From NCBI GenBank assembly GCA_022827195.1, contig JAJDTL010000038.1:1-64000 (forward strand): a stretch of DNA of 64,000 nucleotides, written 5' to 3'. The first letter of the stretch is position 1. Each line of letters opens with the position of its first letter. Positions 1-8,838 of the stretch are shown piece by piece. A model generated the notes under the pieces. It was not told where the DNA came from. It did no database searches and saw only the letters and a list, made by a program, of their open reading frames with translations. This stretch comes from Caldilineaceae bacterium (GTDB lineage Bacteria > Chloroflexota > Anaerolineae > Caldilineales > Caldilineaceae). The position numbers and the translations under genes are program-made.

Positions 1-441
1 GAGACCGACGCCACCTCTGACTTCGACCCAGACTTCGCCCCCGATTTCGGCGCGCGCAGGCGATGTGGCCCGCGACGGGGCCCTCTAGTCGCCCGTCGAG
101 CCGGACGCCTCCATCCTTGCCGCCGTCGAATCCATTGCCTAGAAGCCCCGTTCAGCAACGGACTATTCAGGTCGACGTGTCCTGCTCCTATGATCACGTT
201 CGGGCGATGCTCGCTCACCGCGCCCGGCTACCCAGCCAACTATGGCGCGAATACCCTGGCTGACATCCCAGTCCCCTGATTTGGCATGCACCCGTCAATG
301 TTCTCGTTTTGTCCGGCCGCCTTCTTCTATCGGCGAAAGCAAAAGCGTGGGCGCCCTGTATGATGCAGTCGGGAACTATTCATCCGGACATTGCTCTCAG
401 CGATAGGATTGCCAAAAGTCGGTGACAGCAGCCTGGCAAGA
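1..441. other. Left edge, no gene supported
   Basis: No reading frame here has a convincing start, ribosome site or recognisable product. The first about 60 bases encode an acidic D-F-D-P-D-F-rich string in plus frame 1 that runs to a stop near 279; it could be the tail of a gene beginning outside the window, but nothing confirms this. Confidence 0.4.
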
Positions 442-471
442 TTGCCCTGCGCTTGACTGCGGTGATACACT
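442..471 (+). promoter_or_regulatory. Candidate promoter of arsM
   Basis: A -35-like TTGCCC (442-447) is followed after 18 bases by TACACT (466-471), preceded by TG plus one base (extended -10). The predicted transcript would start near 478, giving a leader of about 140 bases before the arsM start. Confidence 0.4.
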
Positions 472-617
472 CTTTCCCGTGCGCTGCGCCCACCTCGACC
501 GGCAAGGCGAGAAGTCGATGGCGACCGCATGATCACACCGTTCGCGGACCCGTTTCTCCGCATGCCAGCGGGTCTGCAAGTCAGTCAGGTTCATTGGGAA
601 ACTCGGAGCGAAACACT

Positions 618-1514
618 ATGTCTGTTCAGGTGCGGCAAGAAAAGCAAACCGGAGTCAAGCAGGCAGATACCTGCTGCAGTGCGAGCGGCGCCGCGCGGAT
701 TCCGCGTGACGATCCAAAGGCCATCAGGGCGGATGTGTCGTCCTACTATGGCCAGGTTGCGGAACAGCAGTTGGACAGTCCTGCGCCGTCGGACTGCTGC
801 GGCAGCGATCTATACCTGGGCGAGGACTTGAGTGAACTGCCGGTGGCGGCAGTCAGCAGCAGCCGGGGCTGCGGCAACCCGAACGCGATCGCTTCATTGC
901 AGCCAGGCGAGTTCGTACTGGATCTCGGCTCAGGTGGGGGACTGGACGTTCTGATGGCGGCGCGGCAAGTGGGTGAGGCAGGCTTTGTCTACGGCGTTGA
1001 CATGACCGACAAGATGCTGGAACTGGCGCGGCGCAACGCATCCAAAATGGGTACGGCCAATGTCGAGTTCCGCAAGGGCGACCTGGAGGACCTGCCACTG
1101 GAAAATGGCTCGGTCGACGTGATCATCTCCAACTGTGTCGTCAATTTGACGCCGGACAAAGGTCGCGCCCTACAGGAAGCCTTTCGAGTACTCAGGCCGG
1201 GCGGCCGGTTGGCCATCTCCGATATCGTGGTCGACGGCGACCTGGGTGACCTGCCGGTGAGCGAGGAAGAGATTCGCGCCGGGCTCAGCTGGGCAGGCTG
1301 TATCGCCGGGGCTTTGAGCGACTCTGAACTCACTCGGCTATTGGCGGCAGCCGGGTTCGAGAATATCGCAATCACCTTCGAACACCGCTACAGCAGCGGC
1401 GACTTTCTAGGTGAGCTTCCTGAGTCTCTGAGAAGCTTGTCCGATCATGCCCTGGCAGAACTGATTCAGCGATTCACGAGCAGCAGTATCCGGGCACGGA
1501 AGCCGCCTCAGTAA
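618..1514 (+). CDS. arsM: Arsenite S-adenosylmethionine methyltransferase
   Basis: Class I methyltransferase of the ArsM family (298 residues), which transfers methyl groups from S-adenosylmethionine to trivalent arsenic in the cytoplasm. The SAM-binding DLGSGGG lies at residues 102-108. The three cysteines expected to bind As(III) are present: C85 in RGCGNP, C173 in ISNCVVNL and C228 in WAGCIAG. Extra Cys pairs near the N-terminus (C19-C20, C60-C61) fit the family. The frame is open upstream to 453, but ATG 618 has a GGAG about 9 bases upstream and places the conserved domain normally. No other ars gene or ArsR regulator lies nearby, so it is a stand-alone detoxification gene. It converges with the gene ending at 1629. 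Confidence 0.9.
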   Translation: MSVQVRQEKQTGVKQADTCCSASGAARIPRDDPKAIRADVSSYYGQVAEQQLDSPAPSDCCGSDLYLGEDLSELPVAAVSSSRGCGNPNAIASLQPGEFVLDLGSGGGLDVLMAARQVGEAGFVYGVDMTDKMLELARRNASKMGTANVEFRKGDLEDLPLENGSVDVIISNCVVNLTPDKGRALQEAFRVLRPGGRLAISDIVVDGDLGDLPVSEEEIRAGLSWAGCIAGALSDSELTRLLAAAGFENIAITFEHRYSSGDFLGELPESLRSLSDHALAELIQRFTSSSIRARKPPQ

Positions 1515-1569
1515 TACTCAGACCGTCATAGAAAGGGTCGGCAGAAGTGAAGTGGCGACTATCGAGGTC

Positions 1570-1592
1570 ATGGCCTTCATTTGGCCGGCCAT
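1570..1592. terminator. Weak hairpin between convergent genes
   Basis: ATGGCC (1570-1575) and GGCCAT (1587-1592) form a 6-bp stem between the convergent arsM and hydrolase genes. There is no proper T-run, so function as a terminator is uncertain. Confidence 0.2.
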
Positions 1593-1628
1593 TTGAGTAC
1601 ATCGGCACGTGCAAAAATCCTGGGCTGC

Positions 1629-2363
1629 CTAAGGTCGACCCGCCGAAGTAGCCTGCAATACCCAGACTTCAGGCTCGCGCGGCAGGACCTCTCTGGACAG
1701 CTCGACTTCCGGCTTGTTCGCCCAGACTACGCGAGACGACGGATAGCGGCGCGTAAACTCCCGCACGTCCGCCATTCTGGGGAATCTGCATCCTGGCAGG
1801 TCGTGATGCATAGGGATCGTCACAGCCGGCCGGAGAAAGTTGAGCGCGTCCTGCAGGTCATCGAGCTCGATTGTAGGCGGACCCCCCGTTGGGACGATCG
1901 CAATATCCACGCCCCCCATCTGCTCCAATTGCCAGCGTTCCAGCCGGTTGCCCACGTCGCCGAAGTGGACCAGACGCAGCCCGTCAACGACAAAACAGTA
2001 CATCGCGTTGTCACGCGGCTGCAGTTTGACCCGCATCGACTCCAGCGCGGGAATTGCCGTGAACCCAATGCCTGCCCTTGTCACGTAAGACGCGTCGCCA
2101 CCCTGTCCTGTACTTTCACGTTCACCCGTCCCGTAATCACCGCCAGAACTCAGTATGTGGGTGGCCGTAACGACCTCCGGGTCTCCGGGTATCATGGCGG
2201 CGTTGGCGTGGGCAGAGTCGTCATCGGAGCTGCGAACAACAATGTCAGCAGTCTCGTCGACTGGAGCAAAACCGGACTTGAACGGCGTGTAAGGATCGGT
2301 GATGATGCTGACGCCCCCTCCCTCGATTCGCAAACACGCATGGGCGTACCACTTGATTCTCAT
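1629..2363 (-). CDS. Metallo-beta-lactamase-fold hydrolase, UlaG-like, altered metal motif
   Basis: A 244-residue protein resembling the UlaG/UPF0173 branch of the metallo-beta-lactamase fold. It opens with IKWYAHACLRI and ITDPY and ends with the family's VHFGDVG, the IVPTGG strand and a late MHHD. The HxHxDH metal motif expected after the ITDPY strand is absent; that position reads SSDDDSAH. The substrate is unknown and activity may be altered or lost. ATG 2363 follows GAGGAAG at about 5 bases; a GTG at 2375 is an alternative. It is the last gene of the minus-strand run from copA, 33 bases after the alcohol dehydrogenase. Confidence 0.7.
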   Translation of the reverse strand: MRIKWYAHACLRIEGGGVSIITDPYTPFKSGFAPVDETADIVVRSSDDDSAHANAAMIPGDPEVVTATHILSSGGDYGTGERESTGQGGDASYVTRAGIGFTAIPALESMRVKLQPRDNAMYCFVVDGLRLVHFGDVGNRLERWQLEQMGGVDIAIVPTGGPPTIELDDLQDALNFLRPAVTIPMHHDLPGCRFPRMADVREFTRRYPSSRVVWANKPEVELSREVLPREPEVWVLQATSAGRP

Positions 2364-2396
2364 ATTCTTCCTCACGTCTGAAGTCCGACGAAGATT

Positions 2397-3434
2397 TCAG
2401 TCCGGAAAGAGTAGGACCGACTTTGTGCCTTCCCCGCTTTGAACGCGCCGCACCGCCTCCAGAATGTCCTCGAGTCTGCAGCGAGTGGAGATAACGGCCT
2501 CGACCTCTTTGGCGTGCTCGCGCACGAAACTGCGTGCCCGGCGGAACTGTTCAACGGAAGAGGCGAATGTGCCCGTCAACACGATCTCGCCGTAGTGGAC
2601 CCAACTGGCGTCAACTGAAATTGATTCCCCTCGCGGCGTGCCGCCGAAGATATTGAATGTCCCCCCATTGCGGACGAGCGGCAGGTAGCGCTCGATCACG
2701 CGCGGGATGCCGACCGCTGCGATCACCACGTCCGCGCCTTGACCTGTGATGTCGCGAACGATCGCCTCGACATCCTCCTGCTCGGAATTGATGGCCAGGG
2801 TCGCGCCCAGCTTTCGCGCCGCGGCCAGCCGCTCATCGTTCAGGTCCACGCAGATGACCCGGGCGCCCAGCGCTCTCGATACGATCGTATGCAGCAGACC
2901 GAGAGGTCCCACGCCGACAACGACCACCGTATCACCCGCCCCCGTCCTGCACTGTTCCGCAGCTGCGAGGCAGCAGGAAGTTGGCTCGATCATCACTGCC
3001 AGGTCGAATGGCATGTCGTCGATGTCCAGAACGCCTCCCAGGCGCACAATCTCAGCCGGGACCCGCACGTATTCGGCAAATCCTCCGTCGTCGCCGTGAC
3101 CCAGTCCATGTTCGTTGAGACAGAGGCTGTTGCGCCCCTGTTGGCAGTAGACGCAATGGCCGCAGGCCGCGATCGGATAGACGGCTACTCGCTGGCCTTC
3201 ATACAAACCGGCCGACGCCGCGCCTTGGCCGAGCTCTGAAATCGTACCGGAAACTTCGTGGCCCAAAATCGCCGGCAGCTCGGCAGGCGCGCCCAGTCCG
3301 CCCAGGATCTTTACGTCGGTTGCGCAGATTCCGGACGCCCGCACCCGCAAGACCACTTCGCCATCGCCCGCGCGCGGTCCGGGAACATCGGCGATGCAAA
3401 TCTCACTCTTCGCGTAAACGACCGCGGCCTTCAT
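2397..3434 (-). CDS. Zinc-dependent medium-chain alcohol/polyol dehydrogenase
   Basis: NAD(P)-dependent medium-chain dehydrogenase of 345 residues, threonine/sorbitol dehydrogenase-like. Catalytic-zinc elements GICATD and GHE are near residues 35-65. The structural-zinc loop follows as CGHCVYCQQGRNSLC, and the nucleotide-binding glycine motif VGVGPLGLL is near residue 175. The substrate cannot be told from sequence. The start is ambiguous: ATG 3434 fits the family start MKAAV, and GTG 3443 is an alternative three codons upstream directly behind AGGAAA. Either way it overlaps the end of the CcmI-like gene by at least 30 bases, implying translational coupling. Its place behind cytochrome-maturation genes has no obvious biochemical link. 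Confidence 0.85.
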   Translation of the reverse strand: MKAAVVYAKSEICIADVPGPRAGDGEVVLRVRASGICATDVKILGGLGAPAELPAILGHEVSGTISELGQGAASAGLYEGQRVAVYPIAACGHCVYCQQGRNSLCLNEHGLGHGDDGGFAEYVRVPAEIVRLGGVLDIDDMPFDLAVMIEPTSCCLAAAEQCRTGAGDTVVVVGVGPLGLLHTIVSRALGARVICVDLNDERLAAARKLGATLAINSEQEDVEAIVRDITGQGADVVIAAVGIPRVIERYLPLVRNGGTFNIFGGTPRGESISVDASWVHYGEIVLTGTFASSVEQFRRARSFVREHAKEVEAVISTRCRLEDILEAVRRVQSGEGTKSVLLFPD

Positions 3435-3783
3435 CGCTTGCACTTTCCTCTACGCGCCGGCTGGCGGCAATCTCTTCTTCCAGCGTCTCTTCGAGTTGGA
3501 CGGTTTGCGGCTCGTATTCTTCGATTTGGCGCATCAGCGCCATGGCACGACGGCGCAGGACCTGGTTGAACCGTTCGAAATCGGCCTCTTCTATCTTGCC
3601 GACACTGTGATCGAAGGCCAGATCCCGGACCGCCTGAAAGGCTGCGTCTTTGCGCGTCATTAGTTCCGCCAGCTCCTCGCCGACCACCGGGGCATGGCCC
3701 AAAGGGCGGCGAAAAAGAGGCCAGATGACGAAGCCGATGGCAGAGGCTGAGACGACGCCGGTGAGTAGAAGTATGAACCACAT
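3403..3783 (-). CDS. CcmI-like membrane-anchored protein
   Basis: A 126-residue protein with one N-terminal membrane segment (residues 2-24) followed by a charged, mostly helical cytoplasmic part rich in Glu and Arg. This layout matches the N-terminal part of CcmI, and the gene lies 30 bases after ccmF. By analogy it could help deliver apocytochrome or organise the haem lyase, but it lacks the long TPR region of proteobacterial CcmI. Assignment rests on architecture plus position rather than motif. Confidence 0.55.
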   Translation of the reverse strand: MWFILLLTGVVSASAIGFVIWPLFRRPLGHAPVVGEELAELMTRKDAAFQAVRDLAFDHSVGKIEEADFERFNQVLRRRAMALMRQIEEYEPQTVQLEETLEEEIAASRRVEESASDEGRGRLREE

Positions 3784-3813
3784 GCCGCCTGATCTCTGTC
3801 TCCGCTGGGGCCT

Positions 3814-5904
3814 TCAAGCAAGTACTTGGCGGGGAGTGGCGCGATCGGAGAAGACGGATGATACTGACCTGGCCGAACGCGCCGGCTGCGGGTGCGGCCA
3901 TACGCTGACGACAGTCCCTATGACGACCAGAAGGCCGCCGATCCACATCCACATCGTGAGCGGGTTGATGTAGACGGTGAAGGTAGCGCTGCTGCCGTCC
4001 CCTTGCCAACCGTTCAGGATCACATAGACGTCTTCGGCCGGCGTCATGCGCAGGCCTACCTCGCTTGTGGGTTGGTCAGGCGCCTTGTCGTAGATGTTTC
4101 GGCGAGGAGCGATCGTTCCCAGGCTCCGGCCGGAGGTCGAATCCGAAACGAGCAGGCTGGCCCGGATCTCCGTGTGATTGCTCGACCGCCTCGAATCAAG
4201 TTCCGTGTAGGTCAGTGTGTAGCCAGCCAGATCGACCGATTGTCCTGCGGCGAGGGTAACGTGGGTCGTCGACTGGTAGAACTCGTTCCCGATAACGGCG
4301 ACGCCTATCAGTACGATGCCAAAGTGGACGACGTACCCTCCGTAGCGGCGGCCGTTGCGGCGCAGCAGGCCCCATAGCGCGGTGTGCAGCGGTTCCCCCC
4401 TTGAGCGGCGACGCGCACTTGCCCCCCGCACAAACTCCTGGACGATCGTCGCCGAAACAAAGACGCAGACGCTCAATCCGACGACAGGAAAGGGATTGCG
4501 GCTGGTAGTGAGGAAAAAGGGCACGGAAACCAGCCCGGCCAATAGCGGCCAAGTGAACTGCCGCCGCAACGCCCCCGCACCCGTTCGCCTCCAGCCCAGC
4601 AGAGGGCCGACGCCCATCAGAACAAAGAGCAGGAGAAAGAGAGGGCCGGCGACTCGATTGAACCACGGGGCTGCCACCGAAATGCGCTCTCCGGTCAGGA
4701 TCTCGCTGAACATGGGAAAGAATGTGCCCCACAAAATGACGAACGTTATCCCCGCAAAGAGCCAGTTGTTGGCCAGGAATGCGCCTTCCCGGCTCGAAAT
4801 CGAGTCGATCTCATTCTCGCCTTGCAGAAACGGCAAGCGCCGGAAAAGTAGCAGCAGAAAGCCGATTGTTGTTATCGACAGAAAGACCAGAAAGTAAGGG
4901 CCGACCGGGCTTTGGGCAAAGCTGTGGACGCTGCTCAGGATTCCGCTGCGTGTCGTAAACGTGCCCAGGACAACCAGGGTGAATGTCAGCCAGATCAGCG
5001 CCACATTCCACACCTTCAAAATGCCTCGTTGCTCCTGAATGATGACACTGTGGAGAAATGCAGTCGCGGTCAGCCAGGGCAGGAAACTGGCGTTCTCCAC
5101 CGGGTCCCACGCCCAATAACCTCCCCATCCCAGCTCCATGTAGGCCCACTGGCTGCCCATGATGATGCCCGCTGACAGAAACATCCACGGAATGAGCGTC
5201 CAGCGCCGGACGGTTCGCACCCAGCGGCGGTCCAGCTGTTTGCTCAACAAGGCGGCCACGGCAAACGCAAACGGCACCGTCAGCCCCACCCATCCGAGAT
5301 AGAGCATGACCGGATGAATCACCATCCAGTAGTTCTGCAGCAGCGGATTCAGCCCGCGCCCGTCGGGAGGAACGACGCCGATCTGCTCGAAAGGATTGGC
5401 GCTGAATACCAGGAGAACGAGGAAGAAGAGCAACGCACCGAGCAGCGTGGCGTTGACGTAGGGCATCAGCGCCCGCTGCGAGCGGCGATAGGTCAGGGCT
5501 GTAGCTGTGCTGAAAAGGCCAAGCAGAAGGGTCCAAAACAGCAGGCTGCCCGCCTGCCCGCCCCAGATGGCTGCAAACTTGTAGAAAGTCGGCAGGCTCC
5601 GCTCAGAACTGTTCCAGACGTAGCTGATCTGAAACTGGTCGTCCAGGAGTCCGTACCACAAAATGACCGCAGCAACGCCGACAAGCGCTGTCACTGCGTA
5701 GACCGCATGAAAGCTGCTGTTGGTGAGGCGAGGGGAGAGGCCGCTCGCGTAGCCGTCGATGGCGTGCGTCTGGGCTGCCCCTGCGCCGCCCCGTCCAGGC
5801 GAGGCGCCCTGCCCGAACATGCCGCCGCAGAATCCGACAACCGCCCCATAAGCCGAAAGCAACAGGGCAAGCACGAGCACAAGGTAGCCGAAATCAAATA
5901 TCAT
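3814..5904 (-). CDS. ccmF: Cytochrome c haem lyase subunit CcmF
   Basis: A 696-residue multi-pass membrane protein of the CcmF/CcsA haem-handling family, which attaches haem to apocytochrome c on the outer face of the membrane. The tryptophan-rich WWD haem-binding motif [17 protein letters not shown] is at residues 261-277. Flanking candidate haem-ligand histidines are in VIHPVM (about 197) and FLHSV (about 285). The conserved [12 protein letters not shown] segment is at 113-124. Length is close to the usual 640-700. The gene starts 6 bases after the copA stop and leads into the CcmI-like gene, so these three are almost certainly cotranscribed. CcmE, CcmH and the CcmABCD exporter are not in the window. 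Confidence 0.93.
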   Translation of the reverse strand: MIFDFGYLVLVLALLLSAYGAVVGFCGGMFGQGASPGRGGAGAAQTHAIDGYASGLSPRLTNSSFHAVYAVTALVGVAAVILWYGLLDDQFQISYVWNSSERSLPTFYKFAAIWGGQAGSLLFWTLLLGLFSTATALTYRRSQRALMPYVNATLLGALLFFLVLLVFSANPFEQIGVVPPDGRGLNPLLQNYWMVIHPVMLYLGWVGLTVPFAFAVAALLSKQLDRRWVRTVRRWTLIPWMFLSAGIIMGSQWAYMELGWGGYWAWDPVENASFLPWLTATAFLHSVIIQEQRGILKVWNVALIWLTFTLVVLGTFTTRSGILSSVHSFAQSPVGPYFLVFLSITTIGFLLLLFRRLPFLQGENEIDSISSREGAFLANNWLFAGITFVILWGTFFPMFSEILTGERISVAAPWFNRVAGPLFLLLFVLMGVGPLLGWRRTGAGALRRQFTWPLLAGLVSVPFFLTTSRNPFPVVGLSVCVFVSATIVQEFVRGASARRRSRGEPLHTALWGLLRRNGRRYGGYVVHFGIVLIGVAVIGNEFYQSTTHVTLAAGQSVDLAGYTLTYTELDSRRSSNHTEIRASLLVSDSTSGRSLGTIAPRRNIYDKAPDQPTSEVGLRMTPAEDVYVILNGWQGDGSSATFTVYINPLTMWMWIGGLLVVIGTVVSVWPHPQPARSARSVSSVFSDRATPRQVLA

Positions 5905-5910
5905 CTTGCG

Positions 5911-8475
5911 CTAGAGCTTGAAACGCCGCAGGCGCAGGGCGTTGACAACCACGCTTACACTGGAAAATGCCATCGCCGCGGCCGCTAAGATCGGGTGCAG
6001 TTGCTGTAGAAAGGCGGGTGCCCACGGAAATGGCGCCAGAATTCCGGCGGCGATCGGTATCAGGGCCACGTTGTACCCGAATGCCCAGCTCAGATTCTGC
6101 CTGATGTTGCGGATCGTAGCGTGGGAGAGCGCAATCGCCTGCGGAACCGCGCGCAAGTCACCCCGAATCAGCGTGATATCGGCTGCCTCCATGGCAACGT
6201 CCGTGCCTGCGCCGATAGCGATTCCGACGTCGGCCTGCGCCAGCGCCGGGGCATCGTTTATGCCGTCCCCCAGCATGGCGACACGGAGACCTTCTTCCTG
6301 CATCGCCCTCACTTGCTCCAGTTTCTCGCCGGGCAACAGTTCGGCGTGGACGCGATTGATGCCGACGTCGCGTGCAATCGCGTCAGCCGTCGTCCAATTG
6401 TCTCCGGTCAGCATCGCCACTGTCAGGCCCATCTTGCGCATCGCAGTCACGGCCTCACGCGAGCCTTCTCTAACCGTGTCCGACACCGCAATCAGCGCAC
6501 TAGCCTGACCGTCAATCGCAAGCCAGACGGCCGACTTGGCTTCAGCCTGCAACCGCGATAGGTCGGGCGAAAATCCGTTCAGGTCGACCTCTTGACGCTC
6601 CATCAAGCGCAGACTCCCGAGCAGGATCCGGTGGTCCTCCACTTGTGCCGCGATCCCTTCCCCTGTGACGGCCTCGAAGCCTGCCGGGTCAGCCAAACTC
6701 AACCCATTGGCTTGCGCGGCGCGAACAATGGCCGCGCCAAGCGGGTGCTCCGAACCTCTCTCCGCCGAGGCGGCCAACCGCAGCAATTCGCCAGGATCCG
6801 TGACCGCTGCCATGCCGTTTTCAGACTCTGCTTGAAGGCCCTCCTGCAAAGCCGGGCTCAGGATCAGATCTGTAACCGCCGGTTCCCCTTGGGTAATTGT
6901 TCCGGTCTTGTCCAGTAGCACTGCGGTCAGCTTGTGCGTCTGCTCCAGCGCCACGCTGTTGCGAAATAGAATACCCTGCCCTGCCCCTTTGCCGACCCCG
7001 ACTACTATCGACGTCGGTGTAGCCAGCCCCATGGCGCAAGGGCAAGCGATCACCAGCACGGCGATCAGCCGCAGCAAAGCCGGCACGAATCCCGCGCCAG
7101 ACAGCAGCCACACGGCGAAAGTCACGATCGCAAGAACGATGACCGCCGGTACAAAGTAGGCTGCCACCTGGTCTACGACGCGCTGGATCGGCGCTTTGCT
7201 CCCTTGTGCCTCCTCGACCAGCCGGATAATCTGCGCCAGAGCCGTTTCGCGGCCAACCTTGGTCGCCTCGATTCCAAGCAGGCCTTGCCCATTCATCGTC
7301 GCGCCGTAGACCTCGCCGCCGATCGCCTTTCCGACCGGCATACTCTCGCCTGTGAGCATACTCTCGTCGACCGTCGAGCCGCCCGACACGACGACGCCGT
7401 CGACCGGGATCTTCTCCCCGGGCCGCACCACCACGAGGTCGCCGACGACCACCTCCTCAACCGGGACATCCATCTCCTCGCCCTCGCGCACGATGCGCGC
7501 GGTCCGGCTCTGTAGGCCCATCAGCTCCTTGATCGCGGCGCTCGTCTGGCCTTTGGCCCTCGCTTCCAGCAGTTTGCCCAGCACGATCAGCGTTATAATG
7601 ACCGCGGCCGTTTCAAAATAGAGGTGACCGCCCAGCTGATTGCTGCCTGCGCTGCGTGCACCCAGGACGGCTACGCTGAAGATATAGGCAACCGAGGTGC
7701 CCATCGCCACCAGCACATCCATGTTGGCGCTGCGATTGCGCAAGCTCTTGAACGCCCCGACGTAATAGTCCCATCCAACATAAAACTGCACGGGGGTCGC
7801 CAGCAGCATCAGGAGCCAGTTGACCCAGTTGGCGGTTGCCCAAGTGCCGAGCAGGTCAAAGTCACGTCCCATGCTGATGACAACCAGGGGCAGCGAGAAG
7901 ACCGCCCCAACCAGCAAACGCCAGTACTCGCGCCGAATGGCCGCAGCGCGGGCCGCGGCCTCGGTATCCTCGCCGATCTCGGCCCTCTCCGGCTCCTCCG
8001 CGTCGTCCGATTTCAGGGTACCGGCGGGCTGTGCCGCGTCGCCCCCGATAACGTCATAACCGGCCTTGCGCACAGCGGCGACAATCGGTGCACGCGCCCC
8101 CACGCCGCTTACATATTCGACGTGCGCCTTTTCAGCGGCAAAGTTCACGCTGGCATAGACCACGCCCTCGGCCTCTCGCAACGCTCCCTCAACCGTATTG
8201 GCACAGTTGGTACAGGTCATTCCCGCGATCGGCAACGTCAAGGTCAGGGTCGGTATCTTGTAGCCGGCACGCTTCACCTGCTGCCGCACGTCGGTGAGCA
8301 CTTCATTGGCCGGTGCCAGCTCAGGGTCGTAACTGATGGTCAACCGCTCGCTGGCAAAGTTTACCTCCGCCTCCTGCACAGCAGCGGCCTTCCTGCTGCT
8401 CGTCTCCACCGCAGCCGCGCAGCCGAGGCAGGTCATTCCAATTACAGGGACAGTTAATTGGTCTCTTGCGTTCAT
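5911..8475 (-). CDS. copA: Copper-transporting P1B-type ATPase with two HMA domains
   Basis: P1B-type ATPase of 854 residues that moves Cu(I) across the inner membrane. Two N-terminal metal-binding HMA domains carry GMTCLGC (C16, C19) and GMTCTNC (C88, C91). The phosphatase TGES is at 375-378, the in-membrane copper site CPC at 478-480, the phosphorylation site DKTGT begins at D522, and the hinge GDGINDAP follows. All key residues are present. Translation starts at ATG 8475. The next gene is ccmF at 6 bases, linking copper supply with cytochrome c maturation. A 12-bp palindrome lies about 55 bases upstream. Confidence 0.95.
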   Translation of the reverse strand: MNARDQLTVPVIGMTCLGCAAAVETSSRKAAAVQEAEVNFASERLTISYDPELAPANEVLTDVRQQVKRAGYKIPTLTLTLPIAGMTCTNCANTVEGALREAEGVVYASVNFAAEKAHVEYVSGVGARAPIVAAVRKAGYDVIGGDAAQPAGTLKSDDAEEPERAEIGEDTEAAARAAAIRREYWRLLVGAVFSLPLVVISMGRDFDLLGTWATANWVNWLLMLLATPVQFYVGWDYYVGAFKSLRNRSANMDVLVAMGTSVAYIFSVAVLGARSAGSNQLGGHLYFETAAVIITLIVLGKLLEARAKGQTSAAIKELMGLQSRTARIVREGEEMDVPVEEVVVGDLVVVRPGEKIPVDGVVVSGGSTVDESMLTGESMPVGKAIGGEVYGATMNGQGLLGIEATKVGRETALAQIIRLVEEAQGSKAPIQRVVDQVAAYFVPAVIVLAIVTFAVWLLSGAGFVPALLRLIAVLVIACPCAMGLATPTSIVVGVGKGAGQGILFRNSVALEQTHKLTAVLLDKTGTITQGEPAVTDLILSPALQEGLQAESENGMAAVTDPGELLRLAASAERGSEHPLGAAIVRAAQANGLSLADPAGFEAVTGEGIAAQVEDHRILLGSLRLMERQEVDLNGFSPDLSRLQAEAKSAVWLAIDGQASALIAVSDTVREGSREAVTAMRKMGLTVAMLTGDNWTTADAIARDVGINRVHAELLPGEKLEQVRAMQEEGLRVAMLGDGINDAPALAQADVGIAIGAGTDVAMEAADITLIRGDLRAVPQAIALSHATIRNIRQNLSWAFGYNVALIPIAAGILAPFPWAPAFLQQLHPILAAAAMAFSSVSVVVNALRLRRFKL

Positions 8476-8530
8476 TGGCAGTCGCTGCTTCTAGGCCCGC
8501 GAATCTCTTCGCGGCTGCTGTGGACGCCCC

Positions 8531-8551
8531 CGCTTGCAAGCGTGTATAATA
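8531..8551. promoter_or_regulatory. 12-bp palindrome next to TATAAT upstream of copA
   Basis: CGCTTGCAAGCG (8531-8542) is a perfect 12-bp palindrome. It is followed by TATAAT on the plus strand (8545-8550), whose complement reads TATTAT toward copA. The site could be an operator for a copper-responsive regulator; no clear -35 box is seen for either direction. Confidence 0.35.
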
Positions 8552-8838
8552 CGGGCGCGATTTCCGACATAGCCTGGCTTCACAAGGCTGCAGTCACTCG
8601 TCTGTCAAGATGATCGAGTCGATGGCTGCGAGGGTCGATTTCCCTGCCTGCCCTCGCTCCGAAGCCATCAAGAGATCCTCAGGCCGACTCTCGCCCTATG
8701 GTACTACAATACAACTGTTTTTCTGAAATTGAAGTAGGCGGTCTACCGGAGGTAAGAGACAGTATTTCCTGACGTTCTTGACCGCTCTTCAGGCCGATAT
8801 TCGTCGCCGATCTCTCTGTCGAACGCCGGGAGGCAATC
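8552..8838. other. Intergenic region between divergent genes
   Basis: The rest of the 363-base gap between copA and the dimethylformamidase-like gene contains no credible coding frame. A GGGAGG ribosome site at 8829-8834 belongs to the gene starting at 8839. No strong promoter for that gene was recognised. Confidence 0.4.

Noticed and set aside
63-263. Short plus-strand open frame near the left edge
   Set aside because: Ser/Pro/Arg-rich, no ribosome site and no family resemblance; typical of a random frame in GC-rich DNA.
1581-2381. Long plus-strand frame opposite the UlaG-like gene
   Set aside because: It is antisense to a gene with recognisable motifs and has no motif of its own.
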